A stretch of DNA of 64,000 nucleotides from Termitidicoccus mucosus (GCF_038725785.1 NZ_CP109796.1:4402001-4466000); one strand, 5' to 3'; positions 37,518 to 47,270 are shown, counted from the stretch's first letter. Notes: generated by a model from the sequence alone, not told the origin. Made by a program: numbers and translations.

Positions 37518-38666
37518 ATGAAAACCCAAGTCACCTCCCTGTTCCGTTCCGTTTTCGGCCGCGAGCCTGAGTTTGTCACGCGCGCGCCGGGCCGCATCGA
37601 ATTCATCGGCAACCACACCGATTACAACGGCGGCACCGTGCTCGGCGCGTCGATCGACCGCGGCGTGTGGGCGGCCATCGCAAAACGCGACGACGGGAAG
37701 CGGCGCTTTTACAGTAAATTCAGTGACACCCTGCTTGAATTTCCCGCCACCGCGCCGGTCAGGCAGACCGGCGACGCGAACTGGGTGAACTACCCGCTCG
37801 GGGTCATCGCGGCCATGCCGGCGTTCGGGCTGCGCGCGCCGGGGGGATTCGATTTCTGCGACTTGTCCGACCTGCCGCCCGGCTCGGGCATGAGCAGCAG
37901 CGCCGCCATCGAGCTTTCGTCCGCGCTGGCGTTTCTCGGCATCACCGGGCAGGTCGAAAAAACCCCGCGCGAGACCGTGGTGAAAATCGGCAAGCACGCG
38001 GAAAACCACTTCGTCGGCGTGCCCTGCGGCATCCTCGACCAGGGCGTGTCGGGCTTCGGGAAAAAGGACCATCTCGTGTTCATCGATTGCCTCGGGCCGC
38101 GCTTCGCCACCGTGCCCATGCCGGCGGGCGCGCATTTCTGGATTTTCAACACCCACACCAAGCACGCGCTCGTGGACGGGCTCTACGCCGCGCGCAACCG
38201 CGAGTGCATGGAGGCTGCGAAGGCGCTCGGCGTGTCCCTGCTGGTCGAAACCAGCCTGCCCGCGCTCGAGGCCAGCCGTGAAAAACTCTCCGCCGACGCC
38301 TACAAACGCGCCCGCCACGTGCTGGAGGAAATCGACCGGGTGGCCCGGGTGACCGCGGCGCTGGAGCGCGGCGACCTGCCCGTGGTCGGCCAGCTCCTCG
38401 TCGCCTCGCACCGCAGCTCGCAACACCAGTTTGAGAACAGCACCGGGACGCTCGACACGCTCGTGGATGCGCTCGTGGAAACGCCGCACGTCTATGGCGC
38501 GCGCCTGACCGGCGGCGGATTCGGCGGCGCGGTGATGGCGCTGACCGACGCGGCGTTTGGCGAGGCGGAAGTCTCCGCCGTGATCGCCGCCTACGCGAAA
38601 AAGCACGGCGGCGCGAAACCCGACGTGCTCCACTGCCAGACCGGCGACGGCGCGGCGGTGATGTGA
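37518..38666 (+). CDS. galK: Galactokinase
   Basis: A GHMP-family sugar kinase of 382 residues that phosphorylates galactose at C1 (Leloir pathway). It has the galactokinase signature APGRIEFIGNHTDYNGG near residue 25, the ATP-binding loop LPPGSGMSSSAAIE (~120) and the third GHMP motif RLTGGGFGGAVMAL (~335). In most galactokinases the signature reads GEHTDY; here Glu is replaced by Asn, so sugar preference could differ. No galT or galE lies next to it. Transcription probably ends at the hairpin after 38722. Confidence 0.88.
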   Translation: MKTQVTSLFRSVFGREPEFVTRAPGRIEFIGNHTDYNGGTVLGASIDRGVWAAIAKRDDGKRRFYSKFSDTLLEFPATAPVRQTGDANWVNYPLGVIAAMPAFGLRAPGGFDFCDLSDLPPGSGMSSSAAIELSSALAFLGITGQVEKTPRETVVKIGKHAENHFVGVPCGILDQGVSGFGKKDHLVFIDCLGPRFATVPMPAGAHFWIFNTHTKHALVDGLYAARNRECMEAAKALGVSLLVETSLPALEASREKLSADAYKRARHVLEEIDRVARVTAALERGDLPVVGQLLVASHRSSQHQFENSTGTLDTLVDALVETPHVYGARLTGGGFGGAVMALTDAAFGEAEVSAVIAAYAKKHGGAKPDVLHCQTGDGAAVM

Positions 38667-38721
38667 GGCGCGAGGCGCGCCACAAAAAGCGCGGCCGGAC
38701 GGTTCGGAATGGCCTGATCCC

Positions 38722-38776
38722 GCCCCGGCCCGCGCCTTGAGCCGCCCTTCGCCGGGGCCGGCCCGGCTTTCTTTTG
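38722..38776 (+). terminator. Probable terminator after galK
   Basis: GCCCCGGC (38722-38729) pairs with GCCGGGGC (38751-38758), followed after a few bases by CTTTCTTTTG. It lies between galK and the next gene. Confidence 0.5.
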
Positions 38777-38817
38777 TGTGGCGCTTCCGTTCCGCGTGAT
38801 TTGTAGTTGCGCGTTTT

Positions 38818-39867
<1,050 letters not shown>

Positions 39868-39902
39868 TATAAATCGGGGCCTTGTATCATCCCATTCCAA
39901 AC

Positions 39903-40787
39903 ATGAGCCGCGGCGCATTCCGGTCCCTGTTTGTCCTGCTCGGCATCGCCGCGGCCTGCGTGCTGTCGGCGCGCACCTCGGTCTGGAAAGTGACGGATGG
40001 CGGGCGCACCCTCTATCTCGGCGGCACGGTGCATGTGCTGCGCGCGGCGGATTTTCCCCTGCCGCGCGAGTTTGACGAGGCGTTTGCCGCCTCCAGCCGC
40101 GTGTGTTTCGAAACGGACATCGAGCGGGCCATGTCGTTTGAAATGCAGCGCGTGCTCGCCGAGCACGGCATGTATAAGGACGGCACGACGATTGACAAAG
40201 TACTCGGTCCCGACGCATGGGCCGCGGTCGAGGCGTATTGCAGGAAAAACGACCTGCCCGCCGCTTATCTGAAGCCCATGAAGCCGTGGCTGCTCTCCTT
40301 CACCCTGCTGGCGCACGCGCTGCAAAAGCTCGATTGCGCGCCGGACGGCGTGGATTCGCATTTCCAAAAGAAAGCCAAGGCCGCCGGCAAGCAGCTCGGC
40401 ATGCTCGAAACCTTTGAGCAACAGGTGGAATTCCTGGTGCGGATGGGTGCCGGGCATGAAAGCGAACTGGTCCTCAGCACGCTGGAGGATTTGGAGGGAC
40501 TGCCGGCCATGTTTGACAAAATGATCTCGGCCTGGCGCGCGGGAAACGAAAAACAACTCGCGGCGATTCTCAACGACGAGCTGCGCAAGGAACACCCCGC
40601 CATCTACGAGACGCTCATGGTGTCGCGCAACAAGGCTTGGCTGCCTGTGATTGAGCAATGGCTGCGCACGCCGGAGACGGAATTCGTGCTGGTCGGCGCG
40701 GGACATCTTTGCGGGGACGACGGCCTGCTGCGCGCCCTCCGCGACCGCGGTTACGCGGTGGAACAGATCGACGCGGGCTCAAACTGA
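39903..40787 (+). CDS. TraB/GumN family protein, exported
   Basis: A 294-residue protein of the TraB/GumN family (related to TIKI/PrgY-type putative metalloproteases). A signal peptide is present (FRSLFVLLGIAAACVLSA). The first family motif is YLGGTVHVLRAADFPLP with the GxxH His. Glu in CFETDIE and the C-terminal FVLVGAGHLCGDDGLLRAL supply the other conserved residues, probably metal ligands. ATG 39903 is chosen because the longer frame opens with TTG at 39882 before the signal peptide. The function of bacterial members is not settled. Confidence 0.85.
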   Translation: MSRGAFRSLFVLLGIAAACVLSARTSVWKVTDGGRTLYLGGTVHVLRAADFPLPREFDEAFAASSRVCFETDIERAMSFEMQRVLAEHGMYKDGTTIDKVLGPDAWAAVEAYCRKNDLPAAYLKPMKPWLLSFTLLAHALQKLDCAPDGVDSHFQKKAKAAGKQLGMLETFEQQVEFLVRMGAGHESELVLSTLEDLEGLPAMFDKMISAWRAGNEKQLAAILNDELRKEHPAIYETLMVSRNKAWLPVIEQWLRTPETEFVLVGAGHLCGDDGLLRALRDRGYAVEQIDAGSN

Positions 40788-41523
40788 TCCGCCGCGTCGC
40801 TTTTGCCCTGTCACACCATTTCCGAACGAAATTTATATTTTTAGGTAGGGCGAGGCGTCCCCGCCGAGCCGTGGCTCAGCTTGCAAATGGACACCATCAA
40901 AATCAAGGCCGCGGGTATAAAACAGTCGCCCCTCGGCATTTGGGCCGGAGGGGCGGGTCGGGTGACTTGAGCGATTCCGCTCGTTTGAATTCGCGAAGGT
41001 CGGCTGCCTACTAACTCTGTCTGTCGCTATCAACTGTCCTGTCATTCACTATGCTAACCTGACTGTCTGCATTTCATCTGACCTCTGTGCTTTCATGCTG
41101 ACCGTCTGACCTGACTTTATTGACTTAACTGACTATCCTCTGTCGGCAGTCGAGCGACGCGCTTTGTTGTCACCCATGACCGATTATTTGGACTCCGCAT
41201 GGGCGACTATGTTCAAAAAATCGCCTTGTTTTTATACTATTTCGTTCCCCTATCCTGAATTGATAAAAGGCGCTTTGAAAAACGAACGAAGGCGGTGGAG
41301 AGTCCTCGGAGAAGCCTCCCCTCCCTGGGGCTTGCAAAATCAAAATGCCCAAAAGCAGGGATACCGCGCCCTCTGGATGTGCCGGGACGCGTTTGCCGGA
41401 AAAACGTCGATTCGCTTGCCAACTCGGGAATAGCTGTTTTTACACTTTTGCCTCTTGGGAACCCTTTGCATTGGCGTCCTGTCTCATACCAATCCAGTCC
41501 ATCAACTCGCAACCCATCCCGCC
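40788..41523. other. Intergenic region with repeats and a CTG/CTGA-rich tract
   Basis: No convincing gene. Contents in order: half of a palindromic element (40813-40880); a GC hairpin CGCCCCTCGGC/GCCGGAGGGGCG (40927-40955); a strand-biased tract (41015-41160) full of CTGT, CTGA and TGAC words with few G runs; then mixed sequence with an 86-codon open frame from ATG 41176 that shows no domain or signal. The promoter of the Gly-zipper gene should lie in the last part. Confidence 0.55.
40813..40880. repeat. Palindromic element B (half)
   Basis: ACCATTTCCGAACGAAATTT followed by GGTAGGGCGAGGCGTCC and CCGCCGAGCCG is the inverted right half of element C (44529-44652). Only a short GAGCC/GGCTC hairpin remains in the middle. 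Confidence 0.6.
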
Positions 41524-42195
41524 ATGAAAAAGAGCCATCTCCTTCTCTCCGCCATCCTCGTCTTTTCCGGTGCGACAACCGCTGCCTTCGGCGCGAGTTC
41601 CAGCGGGCTGCAGCGCGCAGGGGGCCCGCCACCCCACGGCGACGGACATTTCCATCATCCTGGTCCCCGCCCCGCCCCGCCGCCGCGTTACTACCGCCCC
41701 GCGCCGGTTTATCACGGCGGTTACTATGCGCGGCCATGGCGTCCGTATTGGGCGCGGTATTATCCAGGTTATTATTGGGGAACAGGTTATTGGGGGCCGT
41801 CCTATGGCGTCAGCGTGGTTTACGACGTGGGCAGTTCCAATTCCTACAATGACGGGACCTATACCGCCGCCGGCGCGGTCATTGGCGGCGTGGCGGGCGC
41901 CATCATCGGCAATAACTCCGGCTCCTACCGCAACGGCTGGAACTCCTGGTCCGGTGCCGTCGTTGGCGCGGGCCTCGGTGCGATTGCCGGAAGCATCGCC
42001 GACAACAACGCCGCCCGCAGCCGTCAGCAGCAGGCTGTCGAGCAACAGCTTAACGCGCAACAGATCCAGCAGGCCGAGCGCGCCCGGCAGACCGCTCCAG
42101 CGGCTGGACAGGCCCCGCAAAATGTCACCATCATCAACAACTACTACGGTGGCGCCAGCTCCATGAGCTCGGCCAATTCGCTCTTCGGCCGCTGA
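41524..42195 (+). CDS. Exported Gly-zipper (YMGG-like) protein
   Basis: A 223-residue exported protein. Signal peptide: MKKSHLLLSAILVFSGATTA. It continues with a His/Pro/Tyr-rich stretch (PAPPPRYYRPAPVYHGG, repeated WxPYW and YYPGYYWG), then a two-part Gly-zipper (AGAVIGGVAGAIIGNN and GAVVGAGLGAIAGSIADN), then a Gln-rich helix (QQQAVEQQLNAQQIQQAE). Gly-zipper segments usually insert into or pack against membranes; related YMGG proteins sit in the outer envelope. It leads a same-strand cluster of three lipoproteins. The exact role is unknown. Confidence 0.8.
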   Translation: MKKSHLLLSAILVFSGATTAAFGASSSGLQRAGGPPPHGDGHFHHPGPRPAPPPRYYRPAPVYHGGYYARPWRPYWARYYPGYYWGTGYWGPSYGVSVVYDVGSSNSYNDGTYTAAGAVIGGVAGAIIGNNSGSYRNGWNSWSGAVVGAGLGAIAGSIADNNAARSRQQQAVEQQLNAQQIQQAERARQTAPAAGQAPQNVTIINNYYGGASSMSSANSLFGR

Positions 42196-42267
42196 CGCTG
42201 CGCGCCCCCGCGGACTCCAACACCTTCTCATCGCATCACCACAATCACATCACGTCTGACGACACTC

Positions 42268-42903
42268 ATGAAAACCAAGCTCCCTGTCACCGCCCTCGTC
42301 CTCGCCTTCGGCACCGGCGCGCTCTTCCTCTCCGGCTGCGCCAGCAAAGGTGTGCAATATCCCTCCGGCGTGCCCGTCGTCGAGGTCAATCCCGATGAGC
42401 GAGGTTCCGTGGCCGGCACCGGCGTCGAGTCGCAGGACCTCGTTTCCGTCACCGACAAGATGGCCCGCAGCATCGTCGGCATCCCGCAGATCGCCAGCGC
42501 CGCCACGCCGCCGCGCGTCGTGCTCAATCCCGTGGACAACAACACCCGCTTCGCGATCAACAAGGACATTTTCCTCACCCGCATCCGCATCGAGCTGAAC
42601 AGAAAAGCCACCGGCAAGGTCGTCTTCCTCGCCCGCGACCAGATGGCCGCCCTCGAGCGCGAGCAGCAGCTCAAGAAATCCGGCCAGGTCACCGCCAGCA
42701 GCGACCCCAACGCCGTCGAATTCAAGGGCGCCGACTACTTTCTGACCGGCAAGCTCGACGGCATGTCCACCCGCACCAGCCAGGGCATCAGCGATTACAT
42801 TCTCTACAGCTTCCAACTCATCAACGCCCGTACCAGCGAGATTGTCTGGGAGGACGCCGCCGAAATCAAGAAACAGGGCCTGGAGGACGCGTCCTATCGT
42901 TAA
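42268..42903 (+). CDS. lpoB: LpoB-like penicillin-binding protein activator lipoprotein
   Basis: Outer-membrane lipoprotein related to LpoB (YcfM), which in E. coli stimulates the peptidoglycan synthase PBP1b. The signal peptide ends in the lipobox LSGC, so acylation is at Cys25. The body contains DKMARSIVGIPQIASAA, DKDIFLTRIRIELNR-type text (NKDIFLTRIRIELNRKATGK) and the C-terminal YFLTGKLDGMSTRTSQGI with LINARTSEIVWED, as in the LpoB family. The length of 211 residues is normal. A YcfL-like lipoprotein follows, as beside E. coli lpoB. Confidence 0.85.
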   Translation: MKTKLPVTALVLAFGTGALFLSGCASKGVQYPSGVPVVEVNPDERGSVAGTGVESQDLVSVTDKMARSIVGIPQIASAATPPRVVLNPVDNNTRFAINKDIFLTRIRIELNRKATGKVVFLARDQMAALEREQQLKKSGQVTASSDPNAVEFKGADYFLTGKLDGMSTRTSQGISDYILYSFQLINARTSEIVWEDAAEIKKQGLEDASYR

Positions 42904-43048
42904 GGACAATATCAATATTCAAGCACAAAGGATGCGAAAAATCCGGGGGAAACGTAATCATTAAAAACATGGGATTTATTATTGCATTCTTTTCTTCGCG
43001 CTCCCTTCCGTCCTTCGCGGTCATCCAAAAATTTATCATATATATATC

Positions 43049-43477
43049 ATGAAAACCATCGCCCTTTTCCTTGCCGCCGTTTTCGCCCTCGCATTTTTCT
43101 CCGGCTGCGCCAGCAAATCCGGCCAGTCCGACGGCCCGTATCTTCCGCAGGATACCACCAAATACACCGTCGAAAGCACGGAAAAATTCGTCCTGATGGA
43201 TCGCGCCGTGCAGTATTCCGTGACCTGCACCGGCCTCCAGGAGCATACCACTCCCGACGGGCGCCTCGAGGTCGTCGCCAACGTCAAGAATCGCGAGAAC
43301 CGCCGCATCCAGGTGCAGGTGGGCTGCGTGTTCCGCGACGCGCAGAATTTCTCCACCGGGGACGAAACCCCGTGGCAGACGCTCATCCTCGGCGAGCACG
43401 CGACCGAGGCCGTCCGCTTCACCGCGATGAACGACAAGGCGAAAACCTACACCGTCCGCGTCCGCCAGGCGCGGTGA
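43049..43477 (+). CDS. YcfL-like (DUF1425) lipoprotein
   Basis: A 142-residue lipoprotein: signal peptide with lipobox FFSGC, then a beta-rich domain (LQEHTTPDGRLEVVANVKNR, QVQVGCVFRDAQNF, WQTLILGEHATEAVRFTAMN) that fits the YcfL/DUF1425 family. In enterobacteria ycfL lies beside lpoB; the same pairing here supports both calls. Molecular function is unknown. The 145-bp spacer before it contains no gene. Confidence 0.75.
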   Translation: MKTIALFLAAVFALAFFSGCASKSGQSDGPYLPQDTTKYTVESTEKFVLMDRAVQYSVTCTGLQEHTTPDGRLEVVANVKNRENRRIQVQVGCVFRDAQNFSTGDETPWQTLILGEHATEAVRFTAMNDKAKTYTVRVRQAR

Positions 43478-43655
43478 GCACAACCATCATCAGCGAGGAT
43501 CTGAAAATAAACTTTTCTGAACAGAAGGAAACGAAGGGAACAAAGATAAAAACAAGGAAGATTTTTTGAATCGAAACCTTCTTATTATAATAAAACCAGG
43601 CAGGGCGTATTCTTTGTTTTCTTCCGTTCAATATTTAAAATCTCTCTTTACAACC

Positions 43656-44528
43656 ATGAAGACACCCGCACTTCCCGCCGCGCTTTTCCTTGCCGTCGCG
43701 CTCGCCGCCACCGCCTGTTCGTCAAACCGCGGCGCGCCGCCGCCGTCCGGCCCGCCCGTGACGGTTGCCGGCCCGACCCGGCCCGCCGCCACCAGCGCCG
43801 ACGGGAGCTATGCGCACAACCAGCGGCTCTACGGCGACGCCTCCTCCGCGCTCGTTTCCGCCGCGCAGGCCCAGCAAATCGTCAACGAGTTCCGCGCCGC
43901 CTATGAAGGCGCGCTGAAAAAGCCGCGCATGCTCATCTATATCAACCGCGACCTCGTCGCGCCGCCCGACAAAAACGTCGTCGTCAAGACCACCGAAACC
44001 GCCGCCGGCCGCTCCGCCGCCGCCACGACGACGACCACCACCACCGATGCGACCAAGTCGGCCGCCGCGTCAGCCTGGTCGCTCGCCGACCGCCAGACCG
44101 CGCGCGACATCGAGCGCCTCACCGCGCGTCCCTACCGCGCCGCCGGCGCGGCCTTTGCCGACCAGAAGGTCGCCGCCTCGATGCTTCCCGATTCCAGCAT
44201 CACCAGCCATGCCGAGCTTAACCGCTACCTCGTCACCGAGGACGGACGTAAGGACCGCGAGGCGCTCGCCAAGGTCACGGACATCGTCATCGAAGTGCTC
44301 ATGTCGAGCCGCAACCTCACCGTGCAGCAAGTCTCCGGCGCGCAAACGGTCGCCGTTCCCGACATCCAGATGACGGCCATCCGCCTGTCCGACGCCGCCA
44401 TCCTCGGCCAGTCCTCCTCGCTCGAACTCATCGGGCCGAACCCTCCGGCGGCCGCCTTCGATGTGCAGGCCGTGACCGAGTCCACCGCGCTTGTCCTCAT
44501 GCAGGACATCACCGCCGCGGCGAAGTGA
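43656..44528 (+). CDS. Lipoprotein of unknown function in lpoB cluster
   Basis: A 290-residue lipoprotein that I cannot place in a family. ATG 43656 gives a good signal peptide with lipobox LAATAC; the open frame extends 30 codons further up but without sense. After a Pro-rich linker come YGDASSALVSAAQAQQIVNE, KPRMLIYINRDLVAPPDKN, a Thr/Ala low-complexity stretch, and a C-terminal part (VTDIVIEVLMSSRNLTVQQV, IQMTAIRLSDAAILGQSS) with an alternating strand-helix pattern. Its position after lpoB and ycfL suggests an envelope role. The stop codon TGA is directly joined to palindromic element C. Confidence 0.7.
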   Translation: MKTPALPAALFLAVALAATACSSNRGAPPPSGPPVTVAGPTRPAATSADGSYAHNQRLYGDASSALVSAAQAQQIVNEFRAAYEGALKKPRMLIYINRDLVAPPDKNVVVKTTETAAGRSAAATTTTTTTDATKSAAASAWSLADRQTARDIERLTARPYRAAGAAFADQKVAASMLPDSSITSHAELNRYLVTEDGRKDREALAKVTDIVIEVLMSSRNLTVQQVSGAQTVAVPDIQMTAIRLSDAAILGQSSSLELIGPNPPAAAFDVQAVTESTALVLMQDITAAAK

Positions 44529-44652
44529 TACCATTTCCGGATCCTTTATAGACTTATCGGGTAGGGCGAGGCGTCCCGCCGAGCCGTGGGCGCTCGCGGC
44601 TCGGCGGGACGCCTCGCCCTACCTGAATATAAATTTCGTTCGGAAATGGCAT
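44529..44652. repeat. Palindromic element C (complete)
   Basis: The outer arms TACCATTTCCGG and CGTTCGGAAATGGCAT are inverted and enclose a near-perfect core palindrome (44560-44623) beginning GGTAGGGCGAGGCGTCCCG and ending CGGGACGCCTCGCCCTACC. The element starts right after the TGA of the upstream gene, as element A does. Confidence 0.75.
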
Positions 44653-44693
44653 GATTCTCCCCGGCGCGCCCTCTCCGCGCCGTCCGAAATTGA

Positions 44694-44729
44694 CAAGGCC
44701 GCCGCCCGCTTGCGCAGGCGACGGCCTTG
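44694..44729. terminator. Terminator between convergent genes
   Basis: CAAGGCCGCCGCC pairs with GGCGACGGCCTTG (one wobble position), followed by GTTGTTTTCTTTA. It serves the lipoprotein gene and possibly the convergent TonB-domain gene. Confidence 0.7.
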
Positions 44730-44763
44730 GTTGTTTTCTTTATTGTTCAGGCAGGCTCAGGGC

Positions 44764-45141
44764 TTAGTTGCTCGCGACCATGAAGCGCACGGGCAATTCC
44801 ACCTTCGTGGCGACTCGCGCGCCGTCGCGGACGGCGGGCACGAATGTCCAGCGGGCCACCGCGTCCTTCACGGAATCGACGATCTCCTTGTTGGTCGTGG
44901 ATTTCACGGCGATGTTCGTGGGACGGCCCATTTCGTTGACCGTGAACGTGAGGCGGACCTCTTCGTTCGCGTCCACGATGGCCCGCGGAGTGACCACCGT
45001 GAGCGGCGCGGGGACATCCGCGGGGGAGCTCTTGTAGGCCTCCACGTAGGCTTCCGCCTCGGTCTTCGCCGCGAAGGCGGCGGACGACGCGAAGAGGGCG
45101 CCCAGGCTGAGCATGACTGCGATTTTACTGACGTATTTCAT
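44764..45141 (-). CDS. Periplasmic TonB C-terminal-domain protein
   Basis: A 125-residue protein with signal peptide KIAVMLSLGALFASSAAFAA and a TonB C-terminal-type domain: VRLTFTVNEMGRPTNIAVKS, then IVDSVKDAVARWTFVPAVRD and a last strand VATKVELPVRF. It lacks the membrane anchor and Pro-rich spacer of a full TonB, so it is probably a soluble periplasmic domain protein and not an energy transducer. No ExbB/ExbD gene is near. Confidence 0.78.
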   Translation of the reverse strand: MKYVSKIAVMLSLGALFASSAAFAAKTEAEAYVEAYKSSPADVPAPLTVVTPRAIVDANEEVRLTFTVNEMGRPTNIAVKSTTNKEIVDSVKDAVARWTFVPAVRDGARVATKVELPVRFMVASN

Positions 45142-45804
45142 TGTATTAAACTCCGCCCGAAGACGGAGAGTTTGGTTTTCTTGTTTTGGTGAAACACCCC
45201 GGCACCACCGGCCTCAAGGGCCGCAGATGTCCAAGGTGCATGGGAGCCGTGTGACCGGCGCCCAAGGCTTCGTTTCAGGGTCACTGGGCCGGATTGGATC
45301 GTCCTCGCAGCGGGGACTCCCGGCCATTTCTGTCAGCACCCGCCTGTTTCGCGCGTCTCGCGCGGCTTCGCGGGAAATTTCAAAGAACAAAACCTGTCTT
45401 TTTTGAGGTGTCCTTTGAAAGCGTTGGCTGAACCTGACGCGTCTATGCAAGCAGTCGTCATGCCAGCCCGCCAAGGCCAATGTTGTGCGCAAACTGTTAA
45501 ACTTCGGTTACGGCGTAACATAAACGAAACACTGCGCCGCCGCGCCCGTCCCGGCGTTTCGTTTTTTCATGGCCGGGGAAACTCGGGCAAGGGCAACGGA
45601 CATTACCACTTATGGACGAAGTTTGCCCTTTGGGTAGGGCGAGGCGTCCCGCCGAGCCGCGGGTCTTTCACGGCTCGGCGGGACGCCTCGCCCTACCCAA
45701 AGCGCCATTTTTGGCTGCAAATGATAGGGGAGAACGAGGACGATGAAAAAATCCTGCATTCCCCCGGGGCACCGGATGCGCTAGCACCTGTCGCAGTGAA
45801 ACCC
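45142..45804. other. Intergenic region upstream of TonB-domain and TPR genes
   Basis: Divergent spacer. An open frame spans much of it in phase with the TPR gene, but it lacks coding character and encloses a palindrome. Visible items are a small CTCCG/CGGAG hairpin near 45150, a T-rich stretch near 45397-45405, and palindromic element D (45628-45702). No RNA gene was recognised. Confidence 0.5.
45628..45702. repeat. Palindromic element D (core only)
   Basis: CTTTGGGTAGGGCGAGGCG ... CGCCTCGCCCTACCCAAAG forms a long perfect stem. It shares the core of element C but not its outer arms. Confidence 0.75.
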
Positions 45805-46791
45805 ATGCCGTCCATGCCGCGCCTCCGCCGCCTCATCGCCGTCCTCGCTCTGGCCGCGCTCGCCGCCCCGTTTTTGCGCGCGGACACAACCGCGCCGCGC
45901 GAGGATGCGCTCAAGGCCATCGTCGCCGACCAGAACGCGCTTTTCACCAAGGCCGAGGCGCAGGGCGACGCGCTCGACCTCGACAATTTCCAGTCGCAGC
46001 TCCAGCAGATCTGCCGCCGCTACGACGCGCTCATCGCCGTCCATAAAAACTACGCCCCCGCCTACGTCGCCTACGGCATGCTCCTGACCAAGGCCGGCAT
46101 GCGCAAGGAAGGCGTGGCGCACATGTTCAAGGCCAACGAACTCGACAGCCGCATCCCGCTCGTGAAAAACCAGCTCGGCAACTACTACGCCGAGGAAGGC
46201 AAGCCGGTCGAGGCGCTCGTGTTTTTCACCGCCGCGAGCGACCTCGAGCCGAAGGAACCGCTCTACCATTACCAGATCGGCAACCTGCTCTGCGAGGGCG
46301 CGGAGGATTTTCTGGCGACGGGCAACTGGACGCGTTCGAAGCTCGACGAGACGATGCAGGACGCGTTCGAACAGGCGATGAACCTCTCGCCCGGCGACTG
46401 GCGCTACGCCTACCGCTACGGCCTTTCGTTCTACGACCTCGCCACGCCCGAATGGGAAGCGGCGCTGCAATTCTGGCGGGATTTTGAAAAAAAACTTTCG
46501 CCCGGCATCGAGCAGCAAACCTGCCGCCTGCACCAGGCGCGCGTGCTCGTCGAGATGCGCCGCCTCGACGAAGCCCGCGCCGCGCTCGCCACCGTGACGG
46601 CGTCCGAGCTGGTGCGGCAGCGCGTCGAAATCGAAAAGAAACTCGCCGGTGCGGCTGCCCGCGCCACGAATCCCAACATCGTGGTGACCAGCGGCACCGT
46701 CGGCCCGCCCGCGGAAGAAAAACCGCCCGCCGAAGCCGCCCAGCCCGCGCCAGCCGCCGGTGCCACCGGAACCGCCTCATCGCAGCCGTGA
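45805..46791 (+). CDS. Exported tetratricopeptide-repeat protein
   Basis: A 328-residue exported protein. The signal peptide (LRRLIAVLALAALAAPFLRA) supports ATG 45805 or 45814; the frame is open up to 45403 but that part has no coding character. The body has TPR-like helix pairs: YAPAYVAYGMLLTKAGMRKE, IPLVKNQLGNYYAEEGKPVE, EPLYHYQIGNLL and a later LHQARVLVEMRRLDEARAAL. The C-terminus is Ala/Pro-rich and probably disordered. It likely acts as a periplasmic scaffold; no partner is evident. Confidence 0.8.
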   Translation: MPSMPRLRRLIAVLALAALAAPFLRADTTAPREDALKAIVADQNALFTKAEAQGDALDLDNFQSQLQQICRRYDALIAVHKNYAPAYVAYGMLLTKAGMRKEGVAHMFKANELDSRIPLVKNQLGNYYAEEGKPVEALVFFTAASDLEPKEPLYHYQIGNLLCEGAEDFLATGNWTRSKLDETMQDAFEQAMNLSPGDWRYAYRYGLSFYDLATPEWEAALQFWRDFEKKLSPGIEQQTCRLHQARVLVEMRRLDEARAALATVTASELVRQRVEIEKKLAGAAARATNPNIVVTSGTVGPPAEEKPPAEAAQPAPAAGATGTASSQP

Positions 46792-46857
46792 CACGGTGTG
46801 CGGCTTGGCTGCGTTAATGTTGGCTCCCCCGTGGCCTCGACAGACCGCTGACTGCGC

Positions 46858-46935
46858 GTGGCGAAATTCCGCTCGATGGGCGGGGGCAGCCTTGCAGACA
46901 GTCCGGGCAACTCGGAAAATCATCCGCCGCGGCCG
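46858..46935 (+). pseudogene. Remnant of a tyrosine recombinase (C-terminal fossil)
   Basis: Read on the plus strand, 46858 onward gives VAKFRSMGGGSLADSPGNSE, which aligns with VAKFRSMGDTALQA-GNSE of the intact recombinase (27855-29147), including the box just before the Tyr nucleophile. The DNA match is also clear (GTGGCGAAATTCCG, TCGATGGGCG, GGGCAA, ATCATCCGCCGC). The Tyr itself and the rest are lost. It lies upstream of the AT3 leader in the same relative position and orientation as the intact gene before AT2. Confidence 0.65.
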
Positions 46936-47072
46936 CGCGACACCCGCATAAAGCTGACGATGCGCCCTCCCTTCACGGCTTGCGCCAAACCTGCCTGCGG
47001 CCAGCTCGCCCAAAAGCAACAGGCAGCCATGCCAAGACCCCCCGTGCCCCTCGCGCTTTATGCGTGACTGCG
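46936..47072. other. Decayed spacer between recombinase fossil and AT3 leader
   Basis: No gene seen. It corresponds in position to the recombinase 3' end and terminator region before AT2 but is no longer clearly alignable. Confidence 0.4.
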
Positions 47073-47239
47073 CGCAGGATGCGAATCCCCATCCGAGGCA
47101 CGCGCGATTAAAACCGAATTTGTGCAGGCTTGTCGTCGGATTTTTCCAAATCCGCCACCATGAAACACTGATTAACCGGAATTCAAACCGGCGAAAACCA
47201 TTCGTGTAGGTAGCCATAATTAAATAAAATAAATGTGAT

Positions 47240-47270
47240 TTGACAGTCGTCCTGAAAATTTTTTGCTAAA
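47240..47270 (+). promoter_or_regulatory. Candidate distal promoter of AT3
   Basis: TTGACA (47240-47245) and GCTAAA (47265-47270) at a 19-nt spacing, matching the pair upstream of AT2. Confidence 0.35.

Noticed and set aside
41164-41433. An 89-codon frame in the spacer before the Gly-zipper gene
   Set aside because: Opens with TTG, no domain, signal peptide or homologous text; composition typical of random sequence.
44500-45192. A plus-strand frame across element C and the TonB-domain gene
   Set aside because: It reads through a palindrome and is antisense to a gene with a clear signal peptide and domain.
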